64,000 nt of DNA from Otatea glauca (GCA_036346275.1 CM070723.1:27224176-27288175), one strand, 5' to 3'; counted from the first letter of the stretch, positions 47,501 to 57,617 are shown. Notes: generated from the sequence alone by a model not told the origin. Translations and numbers: made by a program.

Positions 47501-47706
47501 TAGTTTGGCATGAAACCTCTCATGATCAAGTGGTTCATAACTTGCCATCGCTGGGAGTGCTCCTTCTCGTTCTTTCAATCTACACACGGACAACATATGA
47601 AGCTGCCTAGAGGCAAGAATGCAACGGCCGCATCGAGAAAAGCCTGCATGCCATCAATGAACTCTCTCGAGCGACGGTCCGCATTGTACATCCATTGCCG
47701 ATTCAT
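44278..47706 (-). pseudogene. D TNP2-type CACTA transposase
   Basis: The start at 47706 opens MNRQWMYNADRRSREFIDG, the transposase-associated domain, whose CPCV-C-NE motif has a stop in place of the third Cys. After breaks around 47170-47450, the TNP2 catalytic domain follows: ALVPYECLP-like start lost, HACPNDCILYRNEYADLD, VLWYFPVIPRLKRMF, FGLSIDGMNPFG, IYNIPPWLCLKRKYMM and GPKQPGNDIDVYLKPLVEDL (46491-47204). Then come 45884-46330 with YMGHRRFLLTSHPLRK and VCHSLDFMHITKNV, DUF4218 at 44912-45829 (MKSHYCLVLMTQLLPVAVRG, VYLHNMFPFERYMSVLKKYV) and DUF4216 at 44572-44874. The tail DVDISLL and FIRRDHNEGTLV ends in a stop at 44278. There are at least three frame breaks. Confidence 0.88.
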
Positions 47707-48354
47707 CTACACCAAGTTATAATTTCATTAAAAATTATAACAAATTTTGTTACAAAAATTATAACCTAACTTAAATTTCGTTACATTTAAACCCAACAAA
47801 AAAAATCTCCACCTACACCGTCATCCAATTAAAGACCTACCTTTGTAATTATTTTGTATCCCTTCCTACCTTTGTAATTATTTTTTATCCTTCTACATGT
47901 TTTTCTATTTTATTTCATACACTAATAATTACTTCCTTGCAATATTGTACCTAGATCTCCCCCAACTTATTGTGATATTTAAGATTCTAAATCTAACAAC
48001 CACCTAGATCTAAAGATTCCAATCACCTTTACCTTGTAATGTCATATTTTGAACTAGATCCCCACCCTACATCTTCATACAACAACAAAAACAAGCATAG
48101 AAAACAAATTTTTGATCATGCTTAAAAAGTTCAAGATTTCTCCACATCCATTGAAAAAATAGCAATATCTAGGTGAGAAGGATGTTCACATGACGTTACT
48201 AACCTTGAAACACTTAATTTGGAGCTAATCACCTCCAATTAAAAATTTGGACAGCACCTCCCCAAGAACAGCGCTGGGCCGGCCTTCTCTGTTCGATCGT
48301 ACCTCTGCTGGCTCATGGAGGAAGGAGGGTTTAAATGCGCTACGTGGGAGGGCT
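47707..48354 (-). other. 5' flank and leader of D TNP2 gene
   Basis: AT-rich, no coding signal. It lies between the subterminal repeats and the transposase start, so it should hold the promoter or a 5' intron. I cannot identify a single TATA box. Confidence 0.5.
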
Positions 48355-48575
48355 TTCAGAAGCGGTTTGAGACACGAACCGCTTGAGATGTTATGTTCTA
48401 AGCGGTTTGAAAAGAACCGCTTCTAGAGCGCAACATTCGTGCGATTCGTGTCTCAAACCGCTTCTAATCCTCTCGGACCGTTGCCAGCGAATAAGCTTAC
48501 AGTGCGAACATCACAACGGGTTCGCACCAAACCGCTTCTAATAGGCCGGTTGTGATGCCCAGTTCTGTAGTAGTG
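48355..48575 (-). repeat. Right terminal inverted repeat and subterminal repeats of D
   Basis: Half-sites AGAAGCGGTTTG, AACCGCTT and relatives, then the terminal GTAGTAGTG. The next three bases (taa) are the target duplication. Confidence 0.88.
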
Positions 48576-49479
48576 TAAGACTTGAGCCTTTCATACCATG
48601 CTATGGGGGTCTACTTGAGTCCATACAAAGCTTTGGAAAGCTTATATACAAAACTCGAAAACTTGGGGTTCCCGAATCCTGGAGGTTACTTGACATACAC
48701 CTCTTCCTCAATATACCCATTGAGGAATGCACTCTTGACATCCATTTAAAAAAGCTTGAAGCCCTTGGATGTAGAGAATGCAAGCAGGATCCTAATAGAC
48801 TCTAATCTAGCTACAGGGGCAAAAGTCTCCTCAAAGTCGAGACCCTCAACCTGAGAGAAGCCCTGTGCAACTAGTCTAGCCTTGTTTCTAATGACAACCC
48901 CATCCTCACTCTGCTTGTTTTTGAACACCCACTTGGTCCTAATGACATTAAGACCAGATGGGGGCTCGACAAGCTGCCATACCTTGTTCCTCATACATAG
49001 CATTAGTCCATGACTCATTGGATAATGCATCAGAAACATCCTTCGGCTCAAAGAAAGCAACAAAGGTAGAGTGGAGGCAGAAACTGGACAAACTTGATTT
49101 TGAGCGAGTGACCAACTCAAACAGATCGCCAATGATCTGATCAGGTGGATGCGAACACAGAATATGATAGGGAAGTCAAGAAGTAGAAGTGACCTATACC
49201 TCATGCACAAAAGAGGTAGGATTAGAGCCACTAGCTGCGTGAGAGTTTAAAGGTAAGGGTTGATCTCCCTGAGGTGTAGTAATGGAAACTGGTAGCACCT
49301 CAGACCTCAGGTGTAGAGGGAACAAGATCAGGTGGAACACCATCATCTCCCTCATCCTCATCCTCTACGAAAATGGTCTCAGAGGTGGAAGAAGAGCCTG
49401 AAATGTCAGGTCTAGCTCCTAGGCTAGCCTCATCAAATGTCACCTCACAGGTCTCTATGATCCTATGCGCATCGCAACT
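48576..49479 (-). pseudogene. pol: E reverse transcriptase N-terminal half and linker
   Basis: Continuation of RT beyond the D insertion, read on the minus strand: KVWQLVEPPSGLNVIRTKWV, RLVAQGFSQVEGLDF, TFAPVARLESIRI and a MDVKSAFLNG remnant near 48750 with a stop. Colinear with B at 10080-10725. From about 49230 to 49480 the acidic linker is scrambled by stops. Confidence 0.86.
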
Positions 49480-50290
49480 CTAGACCCTATAGCTACGAGA
49501 AGAAGTCGAATAACCTAGAAAGATACCATCAGAAGAATGAGACTCAAACTTATCCAGGTTACTAGACTTCAAAATGAAACACTTGCAACCAAACACACGA
49601 AAATGAGAAACACTAGGCTTTCGCCCATACCTCAACTCATAAGAAGTGTGGTGCAAATGTGCTCTCATGAATACGCGATTAGAAATATGGCAAGTAGTAG
49701 CTATAGCCTCAGCCCAAAACTTCCTAGGAGTGTTGTACTCGTCTAACATCGTCCTGGCAATCTCTACCAAGGTTCTGTTCTTCCTTTCCACTACGCCATT
49801 TTGCTGAGGAACATAGGGAGAGGAGAACTGATGCTCTAAACCAGACTCCACACAAAACTCTCAAAATAGGAGTTGTTGAACTCCATGCCATTGTTACTGC
49901 GTATAGCACGTAAGGCACCAGGGAGCTCAAAAGATATCCTATGAACCAAACACCTGAAATGGGTAAAAGACTCATCCTTCGAGGCCATAAAAAACACCCA
50001 AGAGTACCTTAAAAAATCATCAACAATAACAAGAACATACCACTTCCCACCCACTGACTGCACTCTAGCTGGACCAACAGTATCCATATGTAAAAGCAGT
50101 CCTGGTGTATCAGTCATCACAACAGTGACTAGGGGATGAGAAGTAGCAACCATCTAGCCATGTCGGCAAGGAGAGCAAACTAAGTCTTTGACCATCTTGA
50201 GTTTGGGCAAACTACGAATGACGTCGTGGCTGCTAACTCGGGTCAAATGATGAAATCCAATGTGACCAAGTCTCCTATGCTAGAAGGAGA
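49480..50290 (-). pseudogene. pol: E integrase
   Basis: Minus strand. The order is LLHMDTVGPARVQSVGGKWY, VIVDDFLRYSWVFFM, AIRSNNGMEFNNS, NGVVERKNRTLVE and FKSHSSDGIFLGY-like tail. The middle catalytic Asp is Asn (codon 49893-49895, in RSNNG where B has RSDNG). The first Asp and the Glu are kept. A frameshift occurs near 49836-49851 and a stop near 50153. GAG-pre-integrase residues are around 50160-50280. Confidence 0.86.
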
Positions 50291-50708
50291 GATCACGGAA
50301 CTCTATAACAATCAAACAATAGAGAGACTCTGCAGAAGAAGCAGAAAAATCAGCACGAAAGATTCTCCCATATCTAGAAATATCGCAAACTAACCCTCCT
50401 AAAGAATCGAGGATTCTACAGGCACTACTCTTGAAGCTTACCTCGAAAGAGTCATCAATAAATTGAGAAACAGAGAGCAAATTATACTGCAGCTTACTCT
50501 CTAAGGCAACATCTTTAAGAATGAAATTCTGATTAATGCAAATGGTGCCCTTAGTAATGACTCTACCAGAAGAAGCATCCCGAAAGTGATCAACTCATCA
50601 CCGGGGGCTCCGACTAGGGAAGAGAACCAACGAGAGTCTCTGGTCATATTATGAGGAAAATCGGAGTCGACAATTCGAACCTCTCCCTTCCCCATCCGAC
50701 GAACCTGA
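50291..50708 (-). pseudogene. pol: E protease region
   Basis: Minus strand. MGKGEVRIVDSDFPHNMT is in the frame 50501-50695, so the family motif VDSGCSRHMT has lost Gly, Cys and neighbours. The downstream part LLSVSQFIDDSFEVSFKSSA is at 50280-50480. The catalytic Asp is present but the flap and loop around it are changed. Confidence 0.78.
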
Positions 50709-51404
50709 TCAAGTTATAGAAGAACGAGATGACTCAGTACTGGGATAAAGTGAAGACTTGGGAACCCAATACTGAATCACACGACTCTTCAAGGTGCAAG
50801 CCAAAGACGAAGACTGGACTCTAGCGTCTCTCTTACGCTCAACCATTATGAGATCAGAACTAGCAAGAGCAGAAGATCTAGGAGCTGAAACTTGGTTGGC
50901 CCGCCATGGTGCAAAGGCCGAACCAACCCAGTTAGACTGCCTGAATCTCCTACCAGAAAACACCTCACGCCACTGATATCTGCCTCGATAGGAAAAACGA
51001 GGAACATTAAGAGGACAGCGGGAAGACTGACCACGAATAGCTCCAGGACTAAAACTCGACTGAACAGCCTGAAAATCGAGTCCTGGTTGCTGCCCAAAAA
51101 CAAACGACTCTCTAACCTGTCTAGAAGAAGTGCGTGCTTTAGGAGCACTCAGAGTCTGGGGATGACCCTGAATACCCCTAAGAGCTGCAACATTTTCACA
51201 TCGAGTGATCTTGGAGCGCTTGAAGTAGAAATCTGCTAAATGTCCATCCTTCTGACAAAAGGTGCAAGTATACTTCACCTTGCTAGAGGCAGAAGTAGCA
51301 GAAGGAGCAACCTTCTAATCAAAGATCCCATGGACAACCCCGTCATATCTAAACACAATGGTACTCACCCTAGGAGCTACAACGATCTCACCACTCTTGG
51401 GGCA
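50709..51404 (-). pseudogene. gag: E gag C-terminal part with second zinc knuckle
   Basis: Minus strand. The knuckle reads CTFCQKDGHLADFYF, so the last Cys of CX2CX4HX4C is Tyr and metal binding should be lost. It is followed by VAALRGIQGHPQTLSAPKAR, QWREVFSGRRFRQSN and QYWVPKSSLYPSTE. Homology with B ends at about 51404, where unrelated sequence begins, so the N-terminal two thirds of Gag are missing. Confidence 0.82.
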
Positions 51405-51453
51405 CTAGCGTGATCCTGGACTAGTGCAGAATACACAGAGGGTCCAGATTTGC
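51403..51453 (-). repeat. Direct repeat copy 1 at E junction, related to 55015-55065
   Basis: 51 bases, of which 46 match 55015-55065. It begins with the hairpin-forming CACTAG...CTAGTG. It lies exactly where E stops, so it marks the end of an inserted element of unknown type. On the minus strand each copy ends CTAG followed by T, which would fit a Helitron 3' end but is not enough to prove it. Confidence 0.75.
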
Positions 51454-51823
51454 TACAATGTTCATATTTTAAAGACCTCATCAGACAAGCTGTTGCCTCA
51501 ATGCATCTAGGATGTTTTGATATTCAATTACAAAATCTAAAGCTGGTTGTGTCTTGTAAATGTCGTTGCATAAATATCTATGGAGAATAAAATTTCGAAC
51601 AACAGATACTAATCATGGAAGTTCTGCCGAGAGAGATTGGGAAAAAACATTATTTCATAGTTCAAGACAAGAAGACCTTACCACAAATATGATACCACAA
51701 ATATGATAACGAAATATTTCATAGTTCAGGTGACAATACATTAACAAAATATGATATATACCACAAATATCAACAAGTGTACATTGAGAAACACTTTATT
51801 TCATAGTTCAAGACAAGAAAACC
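51454..51823. other. Unassigned sequence
   Basis: AT-rich. The string TTTCATAGTTCAAGACAAGA occurs twice (near 51654 and 51800) with a third partial copy between. No gene seen. Confidence 0.4.
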
Positions 51824-52290
51824 TTAGGGTTTTTTCATGTCTTCCATCATATGTGCCATAGCTTCCACAATAGAGGCTTCTCGGTTCTCTCTGAAGTTCC
51901 ACAACTCCAGTACAATGCCGATTTGTTTGACAACAAAATAACCAATTAATTAATCTTCAGTAGTCATATCTCTTAATCCCTACAAAATAAAAGTGATCAT
52001 CTTGTTGTGAAAAGGGTAGTAACCACAACGAATTCAGTACTAGAAACCTTTATATTACCTCTAAGCTCAGCTTTGGCTTCTTCCAGCTCTGCATTCGCCA
52101 TGCGATCCTTACTAATGAGTGCCGTGTTAAAGGATTCTATATCTTGCAAGCGATCATCTATGTCTTTCAGTTCTTGTTTCATCTTATAAATCTTTTATGT
52201 TATCTCAGATTTCCCCTTGAGTTGTTCAATCTCCACCTCAAGTTTTTGTTTAGCTTCTAACAGCTTTTCCATGTTGTCGATCTATTTTTA
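51824..52290 (-). pseudogene. Fragment of an FDM/IDN2-like gene (XH domain family)
   Basis: Read on the minus strand, a coiled-coil piece (KQKLEVEIEQLKGKS), an in-frame stop, then KQELKDIDDRLQDIESFN and ALISKDRMANAELEEAKAEL, ending at a likely splice donor GTAATA at 52058. A second piece reads LELWNFRENREASIVEA and ends in a stop at 51824-51826. These match the coiled coil, start and end of the XH domain in plant Factor of DNA Methylation / IDN2 proteins, which act in RNA-directed DNA methylation. Most of the gene, including zinc finger and XS domain, is missing, so it is a captured or relict fragment. Confidence 0.62.
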
Positions 52291-52426
52291 CCACATGGAA
52301 AAGGGGCTTACCTGAAGTTCAAACTATATATGGACGCCCAAGGTAGAGTGATAGGCATCATTCTCACTTTTCTATGTACTCTATTAAGCATGAGTTCTCT
52401 AGCTAAGGTTCAGGAAACTGTAGTTA
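52291..52426. other. Short spacer between FDM-like fragment and F
   Basis: No gene seen. The last five bases before the LTR (agtta, 52422-52426) would be the target duplication of F if intact. The partner is not seen because F is truncated. Confidence 0.4.
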
Positions 52427-54145
52427 TGAAGGACCATGTGGAGGTCTAGTCAGGTTTGTGATGAGTATTTTGATTAAACTTGAGCTTAGTATGGTTTGGT
52501 TTGAGTTGGATTTGAATTGGAATTGAAATTTGAAGCAATTTGTGTCTTCTCTGTTTTCCCGGTGCTACTGCGCCATGGTATGCAGGTGCTCTGGGTGTGT
52601 GGTAGCACCATTAAATAACCGGTGCAACAATTCGGAGAGGTGTTTTTCGGGTTCGGATGGCGGTGCTACAGCCATGGTAACTGGTGCTCTTGGTCTAGAG
52701 TAGCAGCCCTAGGAGCGGTGCGAAAATTCCAAAGGAGGTGTTTTTCCGATTGGGGTCGGCGGTGCTCTTGGCACAGGCGTAGCAGCAGTCCTATGGCGGT
52801 GCTACGGCTGAGGATGGTAGCACCGGCCAGGATGAACAAAGTTGAATTTTGATTTGTGGACTTTGATGAATCTCTTGCATATCTTTGTGGGCAATGCTTT
52901 GTGAGGAGTTTCCTTGTTTTTGATGGTTGCAGGATGACGGTGCTAGGTCATGGTGAGACGGAGGATGACCGGGACAAGGCGTGGACCGTCGGAGGTCCAG
53001 ATGGTCGGGGATCGCCGGAAGATGATCGTAGATGGATTCTGTGCAAGACAAGAAGACAAGGAATGGATGAGATGCTAGCTGGACGCTACTCGGATCGATG
53101 AGGACCGTCGGATCACGGTCTAGTTGATAGGATAGCGGGTCTAGGTAGTATGCTTTGAAAACCATGCAAGAAAACCCTGTTTGTTGGTGGGTTTTGGGTT
53201 AGCCCTTGCATGGCTGTGTGAGTGGGTCAATCCTAGCCCTTTATGGAGTGCTCTAGGGTTTACAGGCTCATCCAAGGGTGGTAGGTGGCCCAAAAGTAGT
53301 ATAAATAGAGGGAGAGGGGTATCCTACTCCTCTTTGAAACTTTTTGAGGTTTTGTGCTCCTTTGAGCTTTACCCACTTGAATGTGAGGCTTTGTTAACCT
53401 CTCCTTCAAGAAATAAAAATGTTTTCATCTATATTCAATTTCCTTTACGCATTTAATTTTCGCAGTTTAAATTCCGCATTTACCTTCTTGCAATTTACAT
53501 TTACGCAATTTAGATTTGCCTCCCCTCCTTCTATATGCTTACAATTCTTATGCCGAGGATATTGATTGTTGGATAAATCTATTCTTAGATCATATCACAT
53601 TCATCTAAGCAATCCATGTGTTTTCTTGCAGGAAATCGGATTTTGCGTTCTTGAGTGAATGATCATGTGAATTGCGTTTCTTCAAGTTTCTACTTGTTCT
53701 TTTCCTTACTGTGACGTGTGGGAAGTTATTTAAGATCATCTTGATCATCAAAACCCCACAAGCAAGTCTTGAATCAAGTTCTTTCGGTTTGCTCAAAACT
53801 TGGTGCGTTGGAATAAGTTCTTGACATCTCGAGGATCTTATCTACCAAGTTTCATGAGTTTTTATCCAGCCGATCAAGAGATTCCTCGAAATTTCCTTTT
53901 AGGTTGTGCTGATTTTTCAAGCTACTCTTGAGCTGTTCTTGAGCTCGGTGCTACCGCCCTCAGTGTGGTGCTACCGGACTTCGTTGCTACCGGACTTCGG
54001 TGCTACCGGCCATACAACATATTTGGCTCGTTTTAATCGGCTCCTTTTGTGTGTTTTCTTCGCGGGCTTGTTTGGGTTATTTCTAGGGGGATGTTTTTTA
54101 AGTTGTGACCATTCACCCCCCTCTGTTCACCTTCTTGATCTTTCA
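52427..54145 (+). repeat. LTR of F
   Basis: From TGAAGGACCATG to GATCTTTCA, 1719 bp. Same family as the LTRs of B, E and I but in plus orientation. TATAAATA at 53300-53307. GGTGCTACCG-type repeats lie around 52556-52830 and 53940-54010. Confidence 0.88.
53300..53307 (+). promoter_or_regulatory. TATA box in LTR of F
   Basis: TATAAATA, matching position and sequence of the boxes in B, E and I. Confidence 0.7.
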
Positions 54146-54147
54146 AT

Positions 54148-54160
54148 TGGTATCACAGCC
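54148..54160 (+). other. Primer binding site of F
   Basis: TGGTATCACAGCC, two bases after the LTR. One base differs from TGGTATCAGAGCC. Confidence 0.82.
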
Positions 54161-54200
54161 GATATTGCTCTTTCATAGATCTTGACCGGTCTCAAGAGCC

Positions 54201-54414
54201 ATGGCGATGGACAAGTATTCCACCAAGCCTCCCATTTATTCTGGAGTTGATTTTCCATTTTGGGAATTGCAGATGGAGTCATACATCATTGCCCAGGGCT
54301 TCCTAATATGGCAGAAGGTGAAACTCCCGTATGAGGTTCCTGCTGATGAAAACGTCACAACTGGCAATATGGCTGACATTGAGGCGAACCCTAAGGCAAG
54401 AAACATTCTCATAC
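54201..54414 (+). pseudogene. gag: F gag N-terminal fragment
   Basis: The start at 54201 opens MAMDKYSTKPPIYSGVDFPF, followed by FLIWQKVKLPYEVPADENV and ARNILIQ, the same N-domain as B but without the early frameshift. Homology ends at 54414, and the open frame runs only 11 codons further. Confidence 0.87.
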
Positions 54415-55014
54415 AGGGACAATGCTTAGGAATTTCATACAATGGTTAGAATTTCTAAAATAAAACTTGTGAGTGGTGGCTGTGTGCCAATGAAAGAAAA
54501 GGAATTGAATTAGGCTGTGTGCCAGTTTAACTTGAGAATTATCTAATAATATTATTATTTCATTTATTTGTTTTAATTTATATTTGATATGTTATTGTAT
54601 TCAACTACAAATGTTGCTTTATTACAAAATAGCCACATCGACCATTCTTTGGATTAAGCCTTGCAGGTAGTTGTGTTAGACTTGCGTTATGTGTACAACT
54701 TATTGAGTTCTTTATGTACTCACCCTTGTATCAATAAATCAATCAGTTGAAGAGAAATCAACACTAGCTCTTGGAAGGAGTATCAAGAGGAAGCAGGTTA
54801 TTAGAAGTCTAGTCTTGTCGATTGCCTATGGCAAGTTGATGGGTGGTCCACTAAAGTTCTGTTCTGTGGCAATTTAGTTATTAAATAAACCCTACAAGGC
54901 CGAACAAATGTAAAGTCGGCTATAAGGCACACTATGTATTTATTTATCCAATCTAGTCGTTTATAGTTATTCCAGTGTATGGAGCTGATAATTCATCTAT
55001 TTTGCCACTATGTA
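54415..55014. other. Unassigned AT-rich sequence
   Basis: No gene recognised. The short string GCTGTGTGCCA occurs at 54479 and 54513. It may be the rest of the element marked by the 51-bp direct repeats. Confidence 0.4.
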
Positions 55015-55065
55015 CACTAGCGTGATCCTAGACTAGTACAGTATAAACAGAGGGTCCATATTTGC
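55015..55065 (-). repeat. Direct repeat copy 2, related to 51403-51453
   Basis: 46 of 51 bases match the copy at the E junction, in the same orientation. It adjoins the truncated gag region of K. Confidence 0.75.
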
Positions 55066-55413
55066 ATATTCAGGTCCCAATATGGTGGCAGTAGTCTCTC
55101 CTCCAAACGACGTAGAGTGGCATTATTTACAATGAGGTTTTGCATCCATGCCGTCAAATCGCGTAGTCATGTCATCAAAGTGACAGTCATAATCATCATG
55201 AAGGTCTCTCTCCCGGTGATGAAAAATCTAGTGATAGCACCAAATTGTGTACGGATCCTTGGTTACATGGAATCATTGCAGCAAGGAGCCTCCAATTCAC
55301 CACAGCCATCACCATTAGAACCATGATGACTTTCACCTGACATGATTTCACAATCTAAAAATAAGCAAAACCAAAAGAATTGCACTGTGATCAACCACAC
55401 TCTAATACCACAA
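55066..55413 (-). pseudogene. K primer binding site and start of gag, fragment
   Basis: On the minus strand a TGGTATTAGAGTG primer-site-like string (55398-55410) lies three bases from the LTR. About 60 bases on, a start opens MSGESHHGSNGDGCGELEAP and a stop follows, then readable pieces RFDGMDAK-like and TLRRLEERLLPP in shifted frames. The layout suggests the beginning of a Gag, family uncertain. The rest of the element is absent. Confidence 0.5.
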
Positions 55414-56423
55414 TGATACAGGCAAACTGGGGGTTGGCGCTAGGATAGCACGATGATACAAGAAATCAGCAGCATGTTCATCTTCTCCCCAATGTATTCT
55501 TTCGGACGAACTAGGGTTTCGACCAAAGAGATGGAACCGAAAGCAATAGCACTCCCCTCCTTGCATCATCTTCTCTTCTTGCAAAGTTGTAGCATGACTT
55601 GCACTAGAATAGCTAGAACCAATCTAGAAGCAAGCGTGAAGTCCTCCCCAAACTGTGAGCAATGAAAGCCACAAATTGAAGAGATGGATCATGTAAGCAA
55701 TCTCCAAGAACAATGTGCTCTCGGTCTTGCTTGCATGCAGCAAAACCTAGATGGGACCACCTGGTACTCACGCATGTGGCCACCACAAAATCTCCATGGT
55801 GATTTTCTTTATTTCCCTCAACTCAAAACATGGCCACCACAAAATCTCCATGGTGATTTTCTTTATTTCTCTCAACTCAAAACATAATTTGATCTGGTTA
55901 CAATGGAGTATGCCCCTAGGCTTTTATTAGTGCACATGCACAGCCAAACACATCAAAACTAAATCAAATCAAACTCCTAAACAAAGACAACTTTAAGTCT
56001 ATAAGATAAAAGAGATTACGGCTTCAAACTTTAAATTCGGCCAACTAGCAGACTGAAAATTTTCGGCTAGATTAAAGTAGAAGGAAGCAAAATTTGAAGT
56101 TATCGCAATGAAAAGATATGAAGATAATCTTCTAGGATTTTAGGAATGTCACAATCCGAGCTCGGACATGAGAATTATGAACGTTTCAATTTATCATAAG
56201 ATGTCAATCCTTGTTGATTTCATTCTTTCTTCACAAGCTGAGTTGGATTCTTTCCTTCCTTCTCTCCCACAACATGGGCTCTCCTTTTCTCTTCCCAAAT
56301 CACATGGCAGCTCACATAACCTCCATTGATGAGGCCTTGGCCCATGCGGCCATGCCCTAGGCTGGCCCATGTAGCCATAGCTAGCACAAATGCAATGCCA
56401 ACACAATATTCTTGGGCTTTACA
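55414..56423 (-). repeat. LTR of K, unclassified LTR retrotransposon
   Basis: In plus orientation it starts TGATACAGGC next to the primer site and ends CTTTACA, about 1.0 kb. No second copy is seen, so the boundary on the right is inferred from the start of H. It contains a 54-bp tandem duplication at 55778-55831 / 55832-55885. Confidence 0.58.
55778..55885. repeat. 54-bp tandem duplication in K LTR
   Basis: GGCCACCACAAAATCTCC begins both units. They differ by one base (CCC versus CTC). Confidence 0.9.
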
Positions 56424-56454
56424 CTCCTACTGAAAGGCTTATATTAGACGCCTC

Positions 56455-56775
56455 ATCACAGACGGTTCCTCAAACCGTCTGTGACTATTAACATCACTGA
56501 CATTTTATATTGAAACCGTTAGTGACATCATCACAGACGGTACTCTTCAAAAACCGTCAGTGATATACATCAATGTCACAGACGGTTTTATAATAAAACC
56601 GTCTGTGATAATATCTCAGACGGTTTTATTAAAAAACCGTCTGTGATAGCAGGTTTTATCCAGACGGTTTTATAGTAAAACCTTCTATGATAGATCACTG
56701 ACGGTTTTATAATAAAATCGTTTGGGATACTATGTTTATCATTGACGGCTTTTGTATAAAACCGTCTATGATATC
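56455..56775. repeat. Subterminal palindrome array of H
   Basis: Repeats of TCACAGACGGTTTTA facing TAAAACCGTCTGTGA. One perfect hairpin with 15-base arms and a 3-base loop lies at 56576-56608. About seven half-site pairs with varying loops are present. Confidence 0.9.
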
Positions 56776-56784
56776 TCTCAGCGA

Positions 56785-56793
56785 TATATAATA
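56785..56793 (+). promoter_or_regulatory. TATA box after H palindrome array
   Basis: TATATAATA a few bases after the last palindrome. Same order of array, TATA box and leader as the internal promoters of G and D. Confidence 0.6.
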
Positions 56794-56929
56794 CAGAGGC
56801 CCGAGCCACTTGGTGCATTTTAGGGTTTCGGGATATATTTTTCATTTGGCTACAGTTATGCAGCTGTGAGGTGATTTGGTAAAAGAAGACCGTTGATTTT
56901 GAAGGGTGATTGAGGATCCATTTGATTTT

Positions 56930-57545
56930 GGTGATCTAAGGTTAGTAATGGTGTCTAATTGCAGTATGTTCAAGATCTAGTTTGGTAAGGAGAGAATTTG
57001 ATGATTTTTTAAATCTAGCTTGTAGATTCATGTGTTCTTTTCTATATAAGGGTAGTAATGGGTTTTAATTGCATTATATTCATGATCTAGCTTGGTTAGG
57101 AGAGAATTTGAAGAGAGATTGTATATAGATGTAGCTTGTAGATCCATGTACTGTTCTTTTCTATATTTAAGCAGGATAGTATATAATTTCTTAGATTCTA
57201 ATTAATTGCTTTATATTCAAGATATTACTTAGAAGAGAAATTTGAAGATTATTTAGATCTAGCTAGCTTGTAGATCCATGTGTGATCTTGTTGATCTAAG
57301 ATTTAGTAATGGGTAATTACATTATATTCAAGGTCTAATTTGGTAAGGAGAGAATTTGAAGATTGTTTAGAACTAGCTTGTAGGTCCATGCATGTGCAAG
57401 TTCTTTGTGATCAAAGGTTAGTAATTAGTTAAATCTAACTGCATTATTATATATAAGATTTAGGTAGCTAGTTTAGTGAAAAGAGAATTAATTTAAAGAT
57501 TGTGTTTAGATATCTAGCTTGTAGATCCATTTGTTTGTTTTGTTC
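56930..57545. repeat. Degenerate tandem repeat of about 100-140 bp in H leader
   Basis: Five copies of a unit with GGAGAGAATTTGAAGAT and TAGCTTGTAGATCCATG. Spacing varies. Comparable in place to the 75-bp repeats of G. Confidence 0.75.
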
Positions 57546-57617
57546 GAAGGTAGTAATTGCTTATAATTTAGCAATGTGTGCATATGGACACCTAGTGTAC
57601 TTTAATATTTAACACTA

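Larger units (their letters stand above)
38727..48575 (-). mobile_element. Element D: full-length CACTA (En/Spm) transposon, 9.85 kb
   Basis: It begins CACTACTGCGGATCGGGCAT and the other end, reverse-complemented, begins CACTACTACAGAACTGGGCA, which is an imperfect terminal inverted repeat. Subterminal AAGCGGTT / AACCGCTT repeats occur at both ends. Two genes are on the minus strand: a TNP2-type transposase (44278-47706) and a second gene with Transposase_24-like and Ulp1 domains (39250-42887). A third repeat array lies between them. It is inserted in RT of E and is therefore younger. Both genes are broken. Confidence 0.93.
34274..51404 (-). mobile_element. Element E: Sirevirus-type Copia element, truncated, relative of B
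   Basis: Minus strand. A 3' LTR (34274-35909) is followed by the post-pol noncoding tract, RNase H, RT, integrase, protease and part of Gag. Homology with B stops at about 51404, so the Gag N-terminus, primer site and 5' LTR are missing. Element D (38727-48575) is inserted within RT. E is inserted in the tail of G. Confidence 0.87.
52427..54414 (+). mobile_element. Element F: 5'-end fragment of a B/E-family Sirevirus
   Basis: A complete 5' LTR, primer binding site and the first 71 codons of gag. Homology stops at about 54414 and the following sequence is unrelated, so everything downstream, including pol and the 3' LTR, is lost or never present. Confidence 0.88.
56424..57617 (+). mobile_element. 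Element H: end of a CACTA-like transposon
   Basis: It begins near CTACTGAAAGG, a degenerate CACTACTGAAAGG terminus disturbed by K. Next come an array of palindromes, a TATA box and a leader with tandem repeats, the usual order at a CACTA end. I interrupts it at 57618, and the five bases before it (cacta, 57613-57617) would be the target duplication of I. No transposase sequence is in the window. Confidence 0.68.

Noticed and set aside
38727..48575. D considered as two CACTA elements joined in tandem because of the internal array
   Set aside because: No internal CACTA terminus is seen at the array, and G shows the same gene and array order. Kept as a possible origin but not as the annotation.
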